From contig JAESQP010000156.1 in the NCBI GenBank assembly GCA_016765075.1, forward strand, positions 1-33,021: a stretch of 33,021 nucleotides of DNA, read 5' to 3'. Positions within the stretch are counted from its first letter, which is position 1, and the number at the start of each line of letters is the position of its first letter. Below are positions 8,674 through 17,854 of this stretch, piece after piece. The notes beneath the pieces are model-generated. The model had not been told where the DNA came from. It saw nothing but the letters and a program-made list of their open reading frames with translations, and made no database searches. The DNA is from Gammaproteobacteria bacterium. Lineage in GTDB: Bacteria; Pseudomonadota; Gammaproteobacteria; GCA-2400775. Position numbers and translations under genes: made by a program.

Positions 8674-8709
8674 TGCGACGCACATGGTTTCTTTAAGGCA
8701 CATAATATA

Positions 8710-9492
8710 ATGATGCGGAGCGCCCCCCTTATCACCCCAAGTTGGCCAGCACCGCACTGGGTAAAGGCGGTAACGACGACACGTCAGGGTGGTGTCAGTG
8801 CTGGGGCATTCGCAAGTTTTAATCTTGCTCAACATGTGGGTGATACAGCAAATAATGTATCGTTAAATCGAGTACAACTTGCCAGTTTGCTTAATTTGCC
8901 GCAGTCGCCCCATTGGTTGACACAGGTGCACGGTAATCGTGTGATTGAGCTTAGTGATACGGATGAGCAGGGGATGGTACCCAAAGCGGATGCAAGTTAC
9001 ACACGAGCAGCAGGGCAGGTATGTGCCGTGATGACAGCCGATTGCCTGCCGATATTGCTCTGTCATCGTCGACATAAAATTATTGCTGCTGTACACGTGG
9101 GTTGGCGCGGTCTAGCGCAAGGCGTAATTGAGGCAGCGTTGACGCATTTTGATGGCCATTCTAATCCCCGTTCTAGTCATAAGAATCAGATGCTGGCTTG
9201 GCTCGGCCCGGCTATCAGTAGTAAAGCATTTGAGGTAGGTGTAGAGGTTTATCGGACGTTGGCTTTAGACCAAGACAGCGCTGCCTGTTTTACAACAAGT
9301 AGCGATGCGCATTGGCATGCAGATTTATATGAATTAGCGCGATTACGCTTGCGCAAGGCTGGGGTTGCAGCAATATATGGTGGGGAGTTTTGCTCTTACA
9401 CTGATTCAGCACGTTTTTTTTCTTATCGCCGTGATGGCAAGAGCACAGGTCGCATGGCGAGCCTTATCTGGATGGACGATAAAGGGTGTTAA
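8710..9492 (+). CDS. pgeF: PgeF/YfiH multicopper-oxidase-like peptidoglycan editing factor
   Basis: The 260-residue protein belongs to the YfiH/DUF152 family. Motifs are TTTRQGGVSAGAFASFNLA, WLTQVHGNRVIEL, CAVMTADCLPILLC, AAVHVGWRGLAQGVIEA and WLGPAIS; these carry the His and Cys metal ligands. The family removes wrongly incorporated L-Ser or Gly from peptidoglycan precursors in E. coli and shows purine-nucleoside phosphorylase/laccase-like activity elsewhere. The protein normally ends soon after RMASFIW; here RMASLIWMDDKGC is extended. Its last codons GGG TGT TAA lie in the terminal repeat of the palindromic element at 9484-9688. It follows rluD and faces tesA. Confidence 0.9.
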   Translation: MMRSAPLITPSWPAPHWVKAVTTTRQGGVSAGAFASFNLAQHVGDTANNVSLNRVQLASLLNLPQSPHWLTQVHGNRVIELSDTDEQGMVPKADASYTRAAGQVCAVMTADCLPILLCHRRHKIIAAVHVGWRGLAQGVIEAALTHFDGHSNPRSSHKNQMLAWLGPAISSKAFEVGVEVYRTLALDQDSAACFTTSSDAHWHADLYELARLRLRKAGVAAIYGGEFCSYTDSARFFSYRRDGKSTGRMASLIWMDDKGC

Positions 9493-9688
9493 CAATCACC
9501 GTTCGTGGCGAAATTCTGATCTTTTTTCGCGCTGACTGCGTTGCGCATCGTTGCACCCCAAGAGTACTTCCTCAGGAATGCTACCGCATTCCCTCAGGGC
9601 GCAATAGAACAACTATTACGCCTCAGCACGCCTTGCCAGCACGAAAAATGACTCAGAATTACACCAACGAAGGTAATTGTTAACACCC
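9484..9688. repeat. Palindromic element, 205 bp, between convergent pgeF and tesA
   Basis: The left arm 9484-9534 (GGGTGTTAACAATCACCGTT and on) and right arm 9637-9688 are inverted copies of about 51 bp with small gaps and mismatches. The outermost 13 bases are identical on both sides (GGGTGTTAACAAT). The centre holds further hairpins: GGAATGC TACC GCATTCC near 9575-9592, and GGCGCAATAG / CTATTACGCC near 9598-9622. No real coding frame is seen. The end repeats overlap the last two codons and stop of both flanking genes: pgeF ends Gly-Cys-stop, and tesA on the other strand also ends Gly-Cys-stop. It may also terminate transcription from both sides. Confidence 0.75.
9558..9603 (+). repeat. 46-bp dispersed repeat, copy 1 (inside the palindromic element)
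   Basis: CCAAGAGTACTTCCTCAGGA (start of the unit) matches 13047-13092 at 42 of 46 positions in the same orientation. The shared unit ends CCCTCAGGGCGCA and contains a GGAATGC/GCATTCC hairpin. Confidence 0.75.
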
Positions 9689-10330
9689 CCTAGAGATGCC
9701 TTCCAGTAGTGATTTAATCGCAGGCCAGACATTATCCAGTATTCGTTCTTGTGCTTTTATGGATGGGTGGAGCTGGTCGGGTTGAAAATAGTCGGGGTTG
9801 TCTTCGAATCCGTTTAACATTGAGGGAACCAGCGTAACCGCGTATTTGTCTGCTAGCAGAGTATAATTATTACTAAAGTCATGGGTGTATTGTGGACCAT
9901 AATTTGGCGGTAACCGCGTACCAAGCAGCAGTACCTTGGAGCCGTTGGATTGTGCCATAGTAATCATTTGGTCAAGATTGTTTCTCATCTCGTTGAGAGA
10001 CAAGCCACGCAGGCCATCGTTAGCACCGAGCTCAATAATGGTGAGAGAGGGTTTAGCGTAGTTGAGTGCTTTACCAATGCGGTTCAAGCCACCAGCGCTG
10101 GTGTCACCGCTGATGCTGGCGTTAACAACAGTGAAGTCGAAATGACTTTCGCTAAGACGCGCTTGTAATAAGCTTACCCAGCCGGCTGCTTGCGGCATAT
10201 TGTGGGCAGCACTGAGGCTGTCGCCAATAACAAGAATGCTCGGTTTGTTGACAGTTGATGCGTTAGTCGTGGTCACAAACAAGACGATATTGATGAGATT
10301 GGCTAATAAGATTTTAACGAGTTTATTCAT
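9680..10330 (-). CDS. tesA: TesA-like GDSL esterase/lysophospholipase (thioesterase I), periplasmic
   Basis: The 216-residue SGNH hydrolase has a signal peptide ([20 protein letters not shown], then TTNA). The block I nucleophile is S38 in ILVIGDSLSAAHNM. Further motifs are NASISGDTSAGG (block II Gly), IIELGANDGLRG (block III Asn) and DQLHPS (block V Asp/His). These are TesA/ArylE-type features, so it should hydrolyse acyl esters or thioesters in the periplasm. The ATG at 10330 overlaps the start of divergent ybbA by two bases. The frame stays open upstream, but the signal peptide fixes this start. Adjacency to ybbA-ybbP is conserved in many gammaproteobacteria. The final Gly-Cys-stop comes from the palindromic element. 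Confidence 0.9.
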   Translation of the reverse strand: MNKLVKILLANLINIVLFVTTTNASTVNKPSILVIGDSLSAAHNMPQAAGWVSLLQARLSESHFDFTVVNASISGDTSAGGLNRIGKALNYAKPSLTIIELGANDGLRGLSLNEMRNNLDQMITMAQSNGSKVLLLGTRLPPNYGPQYTHDFSNNYTLLADKYAVTLVPSMLNGFEDNPDYFQPDQLHPSIKAQERILDNVWPAIKSLLEGISRGC

Positions 10331-11036
10331 GGATACTAAAAAAGATTGCTCTCCAATATTGCCCCCAATATTAACCGTGTCATCACTTTGTAAGTCAGTT
10401 GTCGGCCCAGGCGGTAACTTGCAATTGTTACAAGACATCAATTTTAGCGTAAACGCAGGTGAGCGTGTCGCCATTGTCGGTGCTTCGGGTGCCGGCAAGT
10501 CTACTTTGCTTGGCTTGCTAGCAGGTTTGGACACACCCAGCAGTGGTTCGGTTTATCTCAACGATATTGCGATATTTGACCTCGATGAAGATCAGCGTGC
10601 ACGCCTGCGTGGTGATAATATCAGCTTTGTCTTTCAATCGTTTCAATTGTTGGCAAACTTGAACGCAGTGGAGAACGTTGCGCTGCCGCTGGAAATAAAA
10701 GGCGATGCGATGGCAGCGGACAAGGCGCAGGAGCACTTACACCAAGTGGGACTAGGCCATCGCTTGCGTCATTACCCATCACAATTATCCGGTGGTGAAC
10801 AACAGCGGGTTGCGCTTGCACGTGCTTTTGTCACGCAGCCCAAGTTATTGTTCGCCGATGAGCCTACCGGCAGCCTTGATCGCGACACAGGTCAAGCCGT
10901 CATTGAGCTATTAACCCGTCTGAATCAGCAGCATGGCTCAACCTTATTGATTGTCACCCACGACGATAAAGTGGCGCAGTATTGTCAGCGCACCATCACC
11001 CTGGAGGCGGGGCGTATTATGGCGTCGCAGTCGTGA
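10329..11036 (+). CDS. ybbA: ABC transporter ATP-binding protein YbbA
   Basis: The 235-residue ATPase is of the LolD/MacB-like (FtsX-partner) class. Walker A is GASGAGKST (51-59), Q-loop FVFQSFQLL (100-108), signature [14 protein letters not shown] (from 153), Walker [13 protein letters not shown] (from 173) and H-loop H211. It pairs with the FtsX-type permease YbbP next door; YbbA-YbbP is thought to work with TesA on hydrophobic substrates, but the substrate is not known. ATG 10329 agrees with the E. coli YbbA N terminus. The start codon overlaps that of tesA on the other strand. Its stop overlaps the ybbP start (GTGA). Confidence 0.9.
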   Translation: MDTKKDCSPILPPILTVSSLCKSVVGPGGNLQLLQDINFSVNAGERVAIVGASGAGKSTLLGLLAGLDTPSSGSVYLNDIAIFDLDEDQRARLRGDNISFVFQSFQLLANLNAVENVALPLEIKGDAMAADKAQEHLHQVGLGHRLRHYPSQLSGGEQQRVALARAFVTQPKLLFADEPTGSLDRDTGQAVIELLTRLNQQHGSTLLIVTHDDKVAQYCQRTITLEAGRIMASQS

Positions 11037-13579
11037 ATGCACTGCGCTTATCGTTACGCATGCTGCGCCGCAGTTGGCGCAGTGGTGAGATACAAATACT
11101 CTTTTGGGCTTTATTGATTGCGGCTACGGGCATGACCGCTGTCGAGGCCTTTACCGATCGCGTACAGCAGGCCTTAGCCAACCAGGCAAATGATTTGCTG
11201 GGTGCTGACTTAGTGCTGCAATCAGACCACCCCATCGAGACTAAATTTATGGAGCAGGCCAATACACTGGGCTTGCAATTTGACTTTAAAACTGAATTTC
11301 CCAGCGTCGCAGTGACAGACAGCAAACTACGGTTAGGTGGCATCAAGGCAGTGGGTGATGCCTACCCATTACGTGGGCAATTACGTATTCGCAATAAAAT
11401 TGGCGCTGAAATTGTTGAGCGCAGCCATGGCCCGGCGCGTGGTGAGGCATGGTTAGACCTGCGCATGTTGTCGCAGCTAGCACTTGAGGTTGGTGGTCGG
11501 GTCAAACTCGGTAACAAGGAATTTGTCGTCAGCGCCGTGCTGGAGCAAGAGCCAGATCAAGCTAGCAACTTCGTCGCCATGTCACCACGCGTGATGATTC
11601 ATCATCAAGACCTGGCTGCAACGGCATTACTGCAACGAGGCAGCCGAGCGCGTTATACGCTATTAATTGCTGGGGCCAATACGCAACTGGAAAAGTTTCG
11701 TGAGCAAGTAACACCTCTACTTGCTCCTGATCAGCAGCTGCAAGATGTTAAGCAAGCACGGCCACAAGTGGCTATTGCGCTTGATCGTGCTGAGCGTTTT
11801 TTGGGACTTGCAGCGATGGTGAGTATTGTCCTTGCTGGAGTTGCTATCGTTAGTGCAAGCCGCCGTTATTTGTCCTTGCATCTCGATGACTGTGCACTAT
11901 TGCGCTGCATGGGTGCAAGTTATCATACGATTTTCATCATTATTGCCGGTCAGCTTGTTGTTACCGGTATTGTCGCCACGGCCTTGGGTGTGGCGCTAGG
12001 CTATGGTGCCCAGTTTTTTCTCAGTCAGATCTTGGCACCGCTAATATCCGCTCAGCTACCATTGCCTGGGTGGTTGCCGGGGTTGAGTACTTTTTTGATT
12101 GGTATGGCATTGTTGCTAAGTTTTGTTTTTCCAACATTACTGCAATTAAGAAAAGTCCCTGCCCTGCGCGTGCTGCGCCATGATCTTGGCAATATAGAGG
12201 TGAAAAGTATTAGCGCCTATGCCTTGGGCATCACAGTGGTTGTTGCCTTAATGATATGGCAAGCGCGAGACATACGTTTGGTTATCTATGTCGTATTAGG
12301 AGTTGCCGTTGCTGTTATTTTACTTTACGTCTCGGCTCATTTGTTGATTCGTTTGTTGCGGTTGATACCGTTAAAGAGTGGTTATGGTTGGCGCCTTGGT
12401 TTGCGTGCAATGACGCAACGCAGTGGCGATACCGCGATGCAGTTAACTGCTTGCGGTATTGGTTTAATGGTGCTGCTATTATTTGCTTTGATACGCAATG
12501 ATCTGTTAGTCCAATGGCAGGCGAGCCTGCCCGATAAAGCACCGAATCAATTTTTAATCAATTTACAGCCGGGTCAACAACAACAGCTGTATGATTTATT
12601 TGACCAACATAATCTTGAGCGACCATTGCTGCATCCGGCAGTGCGAGGACGCCTGGTGGCGATTAATGCAATCGATCTCAGCGAGATTGCGGTGGATGGT
12701 GACCATGAAGATCAAGGTCGTCCCTCGAGAAGCCTAAACTTGTCATTTGCAATGACTGTTCCTGAGCACAGCCCTGTCGTCGAAGGCCGATGGTGGAGTG
12801 GTAGCGATAAAGGTTTAGTTTCTTTAGAGCAGGAATTCGCCGCTCGTATCGGCGCCAGCATAGGTGACCGAATTCGCGTCAATATTGCTGGAGTCGAGGT
12901 TGAGGCGAAGGTGGCTAATCTGCGCAAGGTTGAATGGGATTCTTTTCAGGTGAATTTTTATATGATTTTTTCTCCTGACGTAATGATAGATCAACCAACG
13001 GCATATATTTCTTCTTATTATCAACCACCGCCTACAGCAGTAGCCTCCAAGAGCACTTCTTCAGAAATGCTATCGCATTCCCTCAGGGCGCAGCATAATG
13101 ATTTGGTGCGTGACATTGTGACAGAGTTGCCTAACGTCACGTTGATCGATGTGGGAAGTTTGGTTTTGCAAATCAAACAGATTATTGATCGCGTGACACG
13201 CGCTGTTGAATATGTCTTTATCTTTACCCTGTGTGCGGGTTGTGTCGTGTTATTTGCAGCGATACATTCGACGCTGGATCAGCGTATACGTCACAGCGCC
13301 TTAATGCGTGCTCTGGGCGCCAGTCGTCGCCAGCTTAATCAAGCCAACCTGGCTGAATTTATTGGCTTGGGTTTAATGGCTGGCTTGATCGCCTCGATGG
13401 TTGCTACGGTTATAGCAAGTGTTATCGCGTCGGCCTTGTTTGACCTGACAGTTGTGATAAGCCCCTATGTTTGGCTATGGGGCTGTGTGTCGGGTGTCGT
13501 CTTAGTCAGCGCGGTGGGTTTTGTTGCAACGCGACGCGTATTGCAGCAGCCACCCTGGCAAGTGTTGAGAGCGCTGTGA
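11033..13579 (+). CDS. ybbP: YbbP-like ABC transporter permease (FtsX family) with an in-frame repeat insertion
   Basis: The product has 848 residues from GTG 11033, which overlaps the ybbA stop by four bases. Two FtsX domains are visible, around FLGLAAMVSIVLAGVAIVSA and near the C terminus (YVFIFTLCAGCVVLFAAIHS ... LMRALGASRRQL). A central membrane pair and large periplasmic domains are also present. RKVEWDSFQVNFYMIFSPD closely resembles E. coli YbbP (RKVDWESLRPNFYFIFPEG). Right after this, where E. coli has a short loop, about 20 extra residues (TAVASKSTSSEMLSHSLRAQ, 668-687) are encoded largely by a 46-bp repeat also found at 9558-9603. The frame survives. It probably forms the export or membrane-extraction channel with YbbA. 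Confidence 0.9.
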   Translation: MNALRLSLRMLRRSWRSGEIQILFWALLIAATGMTAVEAFTDRVQQALANQANDLLGADLVLQSDHPIETKFMEQANTLGLQFDFKTEFPSVAVTDSKLRLGGIKAVGDAYPLRGQLRIRNKIGAEIVERSHGPARGEAWLDLRMLSQLALEVGGRVKLGNKEFVVSAVLEQEPDQASNFVAMSPRVMIHHQDLAATALLQRGSRARYTLLIAGANTQLEKFREQVTPLLAPDQQLQDVKQARPQVAIALDRAERFLGLAAMVSIVLAGVAIVSASRRYLSLHLDDCALLRCMGASYHTIFIIIAGQLVVTGIVATALGVALGYGAQFFLSQILAPLISAQLPLPGWLPGLSTFLIGMALLLSFVFPTLLQLRKVPALRVLRHDLGNIEVKSISAYALGITVVVALMIWQARDIRLVIYVVLGVAVAVILLYVSAHLLIRLLRLIPLKSGYGWRLGLRAMTQRSGDTAMQLTACGIGLMVLLLFALIRNDLLVQWQASLPDKAPNQFLINLQPGQQQQLYDLFDQHNLERPLLHPAVRGRLVAINAIDLSEIAVDGDHEDQGRPSRSLNLSFAMTVPEHSPVVEGRWWSGSDKGLVSLEQEFAARIGASIGDRIRVNIAGVEVEAKVANLRKVEWDSFQVNFYMIFSPDVMIDQPTAYISSYYQPPPTAVASKSTSSEMLSHSLRAQHNDLVRDIVTELPNVTLIDVGSLVLQIKQIIDRVTRAVEYVFIFTLCAGCVVLFAAIHSTLDQRIRHSALMRALGASRRQLNQANLAEFIGLGLMAGLIASMVATVIASVIASALFDLTVVISPYVWLWGCVSGVVLVSAVGFVATRRVLQQPPWQVLRAL
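13047..13092 (+). repeat. 46-bp dispersed repeat, copy 2 (inside ybbP coding sequence)
   Basis: The unit starts CCAAGAGCACTTCTTCAGAA and ends CCCTCAGGGCGCA; it matches 9558-9603 at 42 of 46 positions. It is read through in the ybbP frame as residues about 672-687. Confidence 0.75.
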
Positions 13580-13616
13580 GCGAGTGTTGATATGGAGCTC
13601 GGATTATTAAATGGCT

Positions 13617-13663
13617 CTGAGGTTGCCCCAATTAAATCGTCCGTTTTATTGAGGGAACCTCAG
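13617..13663 (+). other. Stem-loop between ybbP and ilvB(I)
   Basis: CTGAGGTTGCCC (13617-13628) pairs with GGGAACCTCAG (13653-13663) with one bulged base and a 24-base loop. There is no T tract, so it is not a classic terminator. It could be a leader structure or 3'-end protector. Confidence 0.35.
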
Positions 13664-13724
13664 TATGGGCTCCCACGTAGGGGCGTGCAAGCCAGAAAAG
13701 CATTATGCTGGATGGCCAGACCCG

Positions 13725-13733
13725 TGGCATAAT
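13725..13733 (+). promoter_or_regulatory. Possible extended -10 promoter of the ilv operon
   Basis: TGGCATAAT has a TGn extension and a -10 hexamer CATAAT (five of six). The -35 region is weak. It would start transcription about 35 bases before the ATG at 13775. An attenuator peptide with runs of Val, Leu or Ile codons was not found. Confidence 0.3.
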
Positions 13734-13774
13734 ACCTCGTTCTAACTCTTTGGCTTACTTACTCTTAAAAGACC

Positions 13775-15526
13775 ATGCAGCAGCAATCAACTGGCGTCGA
13801 GATACTGACGGGCGCAGAAATTCTAACGCGAAGCCTTAAAGACGAGGGTGTTGAATACATCTTTGGCTATCCTGGCGGTGCGGTTTTGTATATCTATGAT
13901 GCTTTGTTTAAGCAAGATGCTGTTAAGCATATCTTGGTGCGTCATGAGCAGGGCGCATCGCATGCTGCGGACGGCTATGCTCGCGCAACGGGCAAGCCGG
14001 GTGTGTTGCTGGTGACGTCTGGCCCCGGCGCGACGAATGCGGTAACGGGTATCGCCACGGCCTATATGGACTCGATTCCGATGGTGATTATTACCGGTCA
14101 GGTTAATACCTGGGCTATTGGTAGTGATGCCTTTCAAGAAGTCGATGCGGTGGGCATTACCCGTCCCTGTGTCAAACATAATTTCCTGGTCAAGGATGTT
14201 AAAGATTTGGCAGAGACGATTAAAAAAGCCTTTTATCTCGCCAGCAGTGGTCGACCTGGCCCAGTGGTGATTGATGTACCAAAAGATGTGACGGCGCTTC
14301 GTACCGCGTATCACTATCCTGAAAAGGTTGAGATTCGCTCCTACAACCCGGTGGAAAAAGGTCATAGTGGCCAGATAAAACGCGCAGTTGACATGTTATT
14401 GGCGGCGAAAAAGCCGATGATTTACAGTGGTGGTGGTGGTGTTGTACTCGATAACGCCTCGGAGCTGTTGATCGAATTTACCCAAATGTTGGGTTTTCCT
14501 ATCACCAGCACCTTGATGGGCCTGGGTGCTTTTCCGGCATCAGATAAGCAGTTTTTGGGCATGCTGGGGATGCATGGCACTTACGAAGCGAATATGGCAA
14601 TGCATGATTGCGATGTTTTGTTGGCCATTGGTGCGCGTTTTGATGATCGCGTTGTCGGCAAAGTAGACGAATTCTGTCCTTACGCCAAAAAGATTCATAT
14701 TGATATTGACCCTGCCTCGATTTCCAAGAGTGTATTAGTTGATGTGCCGATTGTTGGTTCAGTAAGCAGTGTCTTAACCGATATGATGATCTTGCTGAAA
14801 GAGCAAGCTGTCAAAACAGACAAAGAGGCTGTTGCTAAATGGTGGGGTGAGATAGAAGACTGGCGTAGTAAAGATTGCCTGCGTTATGACACAAAATCTA
14901 AAATCATTAAACCGCAAAGTGTGATCGAGAGCCTGCACAAAGTCACCAAGGGTGATGCCTTTATCACGTCAGATGTTGGTCAGCACCAGATGTGGGCAGC
15001 ACAATATTATGGCTTTAACAAGCCACGTCGTTGGATTAATTCGGGTGGTTTAGGCACCATGGGTTTTGGTCTGCCGGCAGCAATGGGCGTGCAGTTGGCC
15101 TATCCTGATGAAACCGTTTGCTGCATCACCGGCGAAGCCAGCATTATGATGTGTATTCAAGAGCTTTCAACGTGCTTGCAATACAATTTGCCCATCAACG
15201 TGGTATCGCTTAATAACCGCTATATGGGCATGGTGCGTCAGTGGCAGGAATTCTTCTATGAAGGCCGTTATGCCATGTCCTATATGGATGCGCTGCCGGA
15301 CTTTGTTGCCTTGGCACAAAGCTTTGGTCATGTTGGGCTACGTGTCGAGTCACCGGCGGATGTCGAGGCAGCACTTAAAGAGGCCATTGCAGACACCAAG
15401 CGTTTATACTTTATCGACTTTGTTACCGATCAATCTGAAAACGTTTTTCCGATGATCGAGCAAGGCAAAGGGCATCATAAAATGCATCTGCCAGCACATA
15501 TGACAGCAGAACGGGATTTAGCGTGA
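13775..15526 (+). CDS. ilvB: Acetolactate synthase large (catalytic) subunit
   Basis: The 583-residue ThDP enzyme condenses pyruvate to acetolactate (or with 2-oxobutyrate), the first step of valine, leucine and isoleucine synthesis. The N-terminal domain shows FGYPGGAVLYIYDAL and RHEQGASHAADGYARATGKP with the catalytic Glu (E58). The middle FAD/structural domain includes GARFDDRVVGK. The C-terminal ThDP domain shows WINSGGLGTMGFGLPAA. The metal/ThDP motif usually reads GDGS..NN; here it reads GEAS (E454), with NNRYMGMVRQWQ downstream. The same variant seems to occur in some gammaproteobacteria and is probably functional. ilvH overlaps its stop by four bases. ilvB and ilvI cannot be told apart reliably; the short small subunit (162 aa) is IlvH-like. 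Confidence 0.93.
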   Translation: MQQQSTGVEILTGAEILTRSLKDEGVEYIFGYPGGAVLYIYDALFKQDAVKHILVRHEQGASHAADGYARATGKPGVLLVTSGPGATNAVTGIATAYMDSIPMVIITGQVNTWAIGSDAFQEVDAVGITRPCVKHNFLVKDVKDLAETIKKAFYLASSGRPGPVVIDVPKDVTALRTAYHYPEKVEIRSYNPVEKGHSGQIKRAVDMLLAAKKPMIYSGGGGVVLDNASELLIEFTQMLGFPITSTLMGLGAFPASDKQFLGMLGMHGTYEANMAMHDCDVLLAIGARFDDRVVGKVDEFCPYAKKIHIDIDPASISKSVLVDVPIVGSVSSVLTDMMILLKEQAVKTDKEAVAKWWGEIEDWRSKDCLRYDTKSKIIKPQSVIESLHKVTKGDAFITSDVGQHQMWAAQYYGFNKPRRWINSGGLGTMGFGLPAAMGVQLAYPDETVCCITGEASIMMCIQELSTCLQYNLPINVVSLNNRYMGMVRQWQEFFYEGRYAMSYMDALPDFVALAQSFGHVGLRVESPADVEAALKEAIADTKRLYFIDFVTDQSENVFPMIEQGKGHHKMHLPAHMTAERDLA

Positions 15527-16011
15527 AGCACATTATTTCAATCTTGCTTGAAAACGAAGCCGGTGCATTATCGCGGGTAGCGGGCTTATTTTCTGCGCGT
15601 GGTTACAATATTGAGTCGCTGACCGTGGCGCCCACCGAAGACCCCACGATGTCACGCATGACGTTAGTCACGCGTGGTTCGGATCAAATTATTGAGCAAA
15701 TTACCAAGCAGCTTAATAAATTGATTGACGTCGTCAAACTCGTCGATTTATCCGAGGACGCGCACATCGAGCGGGAAATGCTGTTGGTCAAAATTAAAAG
15801 TAGCAGTGATCGCGAAGAACTCAAGCGTCTCGCCGAGATTTTTCGTGGTCGCATTATTGATGTTACGCCTCGCACCTACACCATTGAGTTGACCGGCACC
15901 GGCAGCAAGTTAGACGCCTTTTTGCAAGCGCTGGAAGGTGCATCGATTATTGAAACCGTGCGCTCAGGTACCTCAGGTATTGCGCGTGGTGATAAAGGTC
16001 TGAGTTTGTAA
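15523..16011 (+). CDS. ilvH: Acetolactate synthase small (regulatory) subunit
   Basis: The 162-residue protein has an N-terminal ACT domain (MKHIISILLENEAGALSRVA, then GLFSARGYNIESLTVAPTED) and the usual ALS small-subunit C-terminal half (EREMLLVKI, RGRIIDVTPRTYTIELTG). The length equals E. coli IlvH (163). It binds valine at the ACT interface and stimulates the large subunit. It starts with GTG in the GTGA overlap with the large subunit, so expression is coupled. ilvC follows after 66 bases. Confidence 0.95.
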   Translation: MKHIISILLENEAGALSRVAGLFSARGYNIESLTVAPTEDPTMSRMTLVTRGSDQIIEQITKQLNKLIDVVKLVDLSEDAHIEREMLLVKIKSSSDREELKRLAEIFRGRIIDVTPRTYTIELTGTGSKLDAFLQALEGASIIETVRSGTSGIARGDKGLSL

Positions 16012-16050
16012 GAATTTTGTAAGAAATTTATCCCCCATTTATTTTGATAA

Positions 16051-17094
<1,044 letters not shown>

Positions 17095-17184
17095 ACGATC
17101 TTTGATCGACTCTAGGTCGGAGTCATGAATTGATTAGAGCTTTCTTGTTGTTGTGTTAGCGCTTGGCGTGACACTGTAAATATA

Positions 17185-17814
17185 ATGGGTCGGCGTACTC
17201 ACAGTCCTGTTTCTTTGGCAGGGTGGCCGTTATTTTCTGCGGCTGCTTTATTGGCGATAGTCTGTTTTCAATTCAGCCTGATTTTAGCGCTGTTTTTTTG
17301 CCTGATATTCAGCATACTGCTGTACCTATTTCGCGATCCGTGGCGTTCCATACCTGCCGACCCTTTGGCGGTTATTTCACCAATCGATGGCCAGGTTGTG
17401 GAAATTGTGCCAATGAATAACCCACAGACCGACCATATGGATCAACGTATTACTATCGATTTTTCTAAAACCGGTGCTTATGCCGTACACAGTGTTACAG
17501 AAGGTAAGATAATAACCTTGAGTCGTAATGCACCGGATATTAAACAGCGCGGAAAAAACATCACTGCTCTATCAATGGTCGTTCGCACAGATGAGCAAGA
17601 TGATGTTGTTATGGTGGTGCATCGTGGCTATTTAGGCCATTATCCTAAGTGTTACTATCACACTGGTGAGCGGGTTGGTCAGGGTCGGCAAGTCAGTTAT
17701 ATTCCTTTTGGTCGCCGCGTCGATGTCTATATCCCCGACACATCGCGTGTTGATGTTAAGGTAGGTGATCGATTGGTGGCTGGCGAATCAGTACTTGCGC
17801 ATTTTGTCCATTAA
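17185..17814 (+). CDS. Phosphatidylserine decarboxylase-like protein lacking the pyruvoyl serine
   Basis: The 209-residue protein has the fold and length of short (type II) phosphatidylserine decarboxylases. Two N-terminal membrane segments (about 11-48) precede LFRDPWRSIPADPLAVISPIDG. The C terminus is FGRRVDVYIPDTSRVDVKVG then DRLVAGESVLAHF. In active enzymes the same place reads FGSRVDVYLP, and the chain cleaves itself between Gly and Ser to make a pyruvoyl group. Here the Ser is Arg (G176-R177, GGT CGC), so self-cleavage and classical decarboxylation should be impossible. It is followed by pssA, the maker of phosphatidylserine. It may be a regulatory or structural paralogue; no full psd is seen in the window. 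No sign of gene decay otherwise. Confidence 0.8.
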   Translation: MGRRTHSPVSLAGWPLFSAAALLAIVCFQFSLILALFFCLIFSILLYLFRDPWRSIPADPLAVISPIDGQVVEIVPMNNPQTDHMDQRITIDFSKTGAYAVHSVTEGKIITLSRNAPDIKQRGKNITALSMVVRTDEQDDVVMVVHRGYLGHYPKCYYHTGERVGQGRQVSYIPFGRRVDVYIPDTSRVDVKVGDRLVAGESVLAHFVH

Positions 17815-17854
17815 AATGGCTGTATAAGGTAATCATGGTTGAGTGAGTCGGTCT

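Noticed and set aside
9486-9683. 65-residue frame between pgeF and tesA
   Set aside because: It spans the palindromic element from arm to arm and overlaps the tesA stop; no protein family is recognisable.
13592-13732. 46-codon frame just before ilvB(I) as an attenuator leader peptide
   Set aside because: Leu, Val and Ile codons are spread out with no run, no ribosome site is seen, and the frame is only a continuation of the ybbP frame after its stop.
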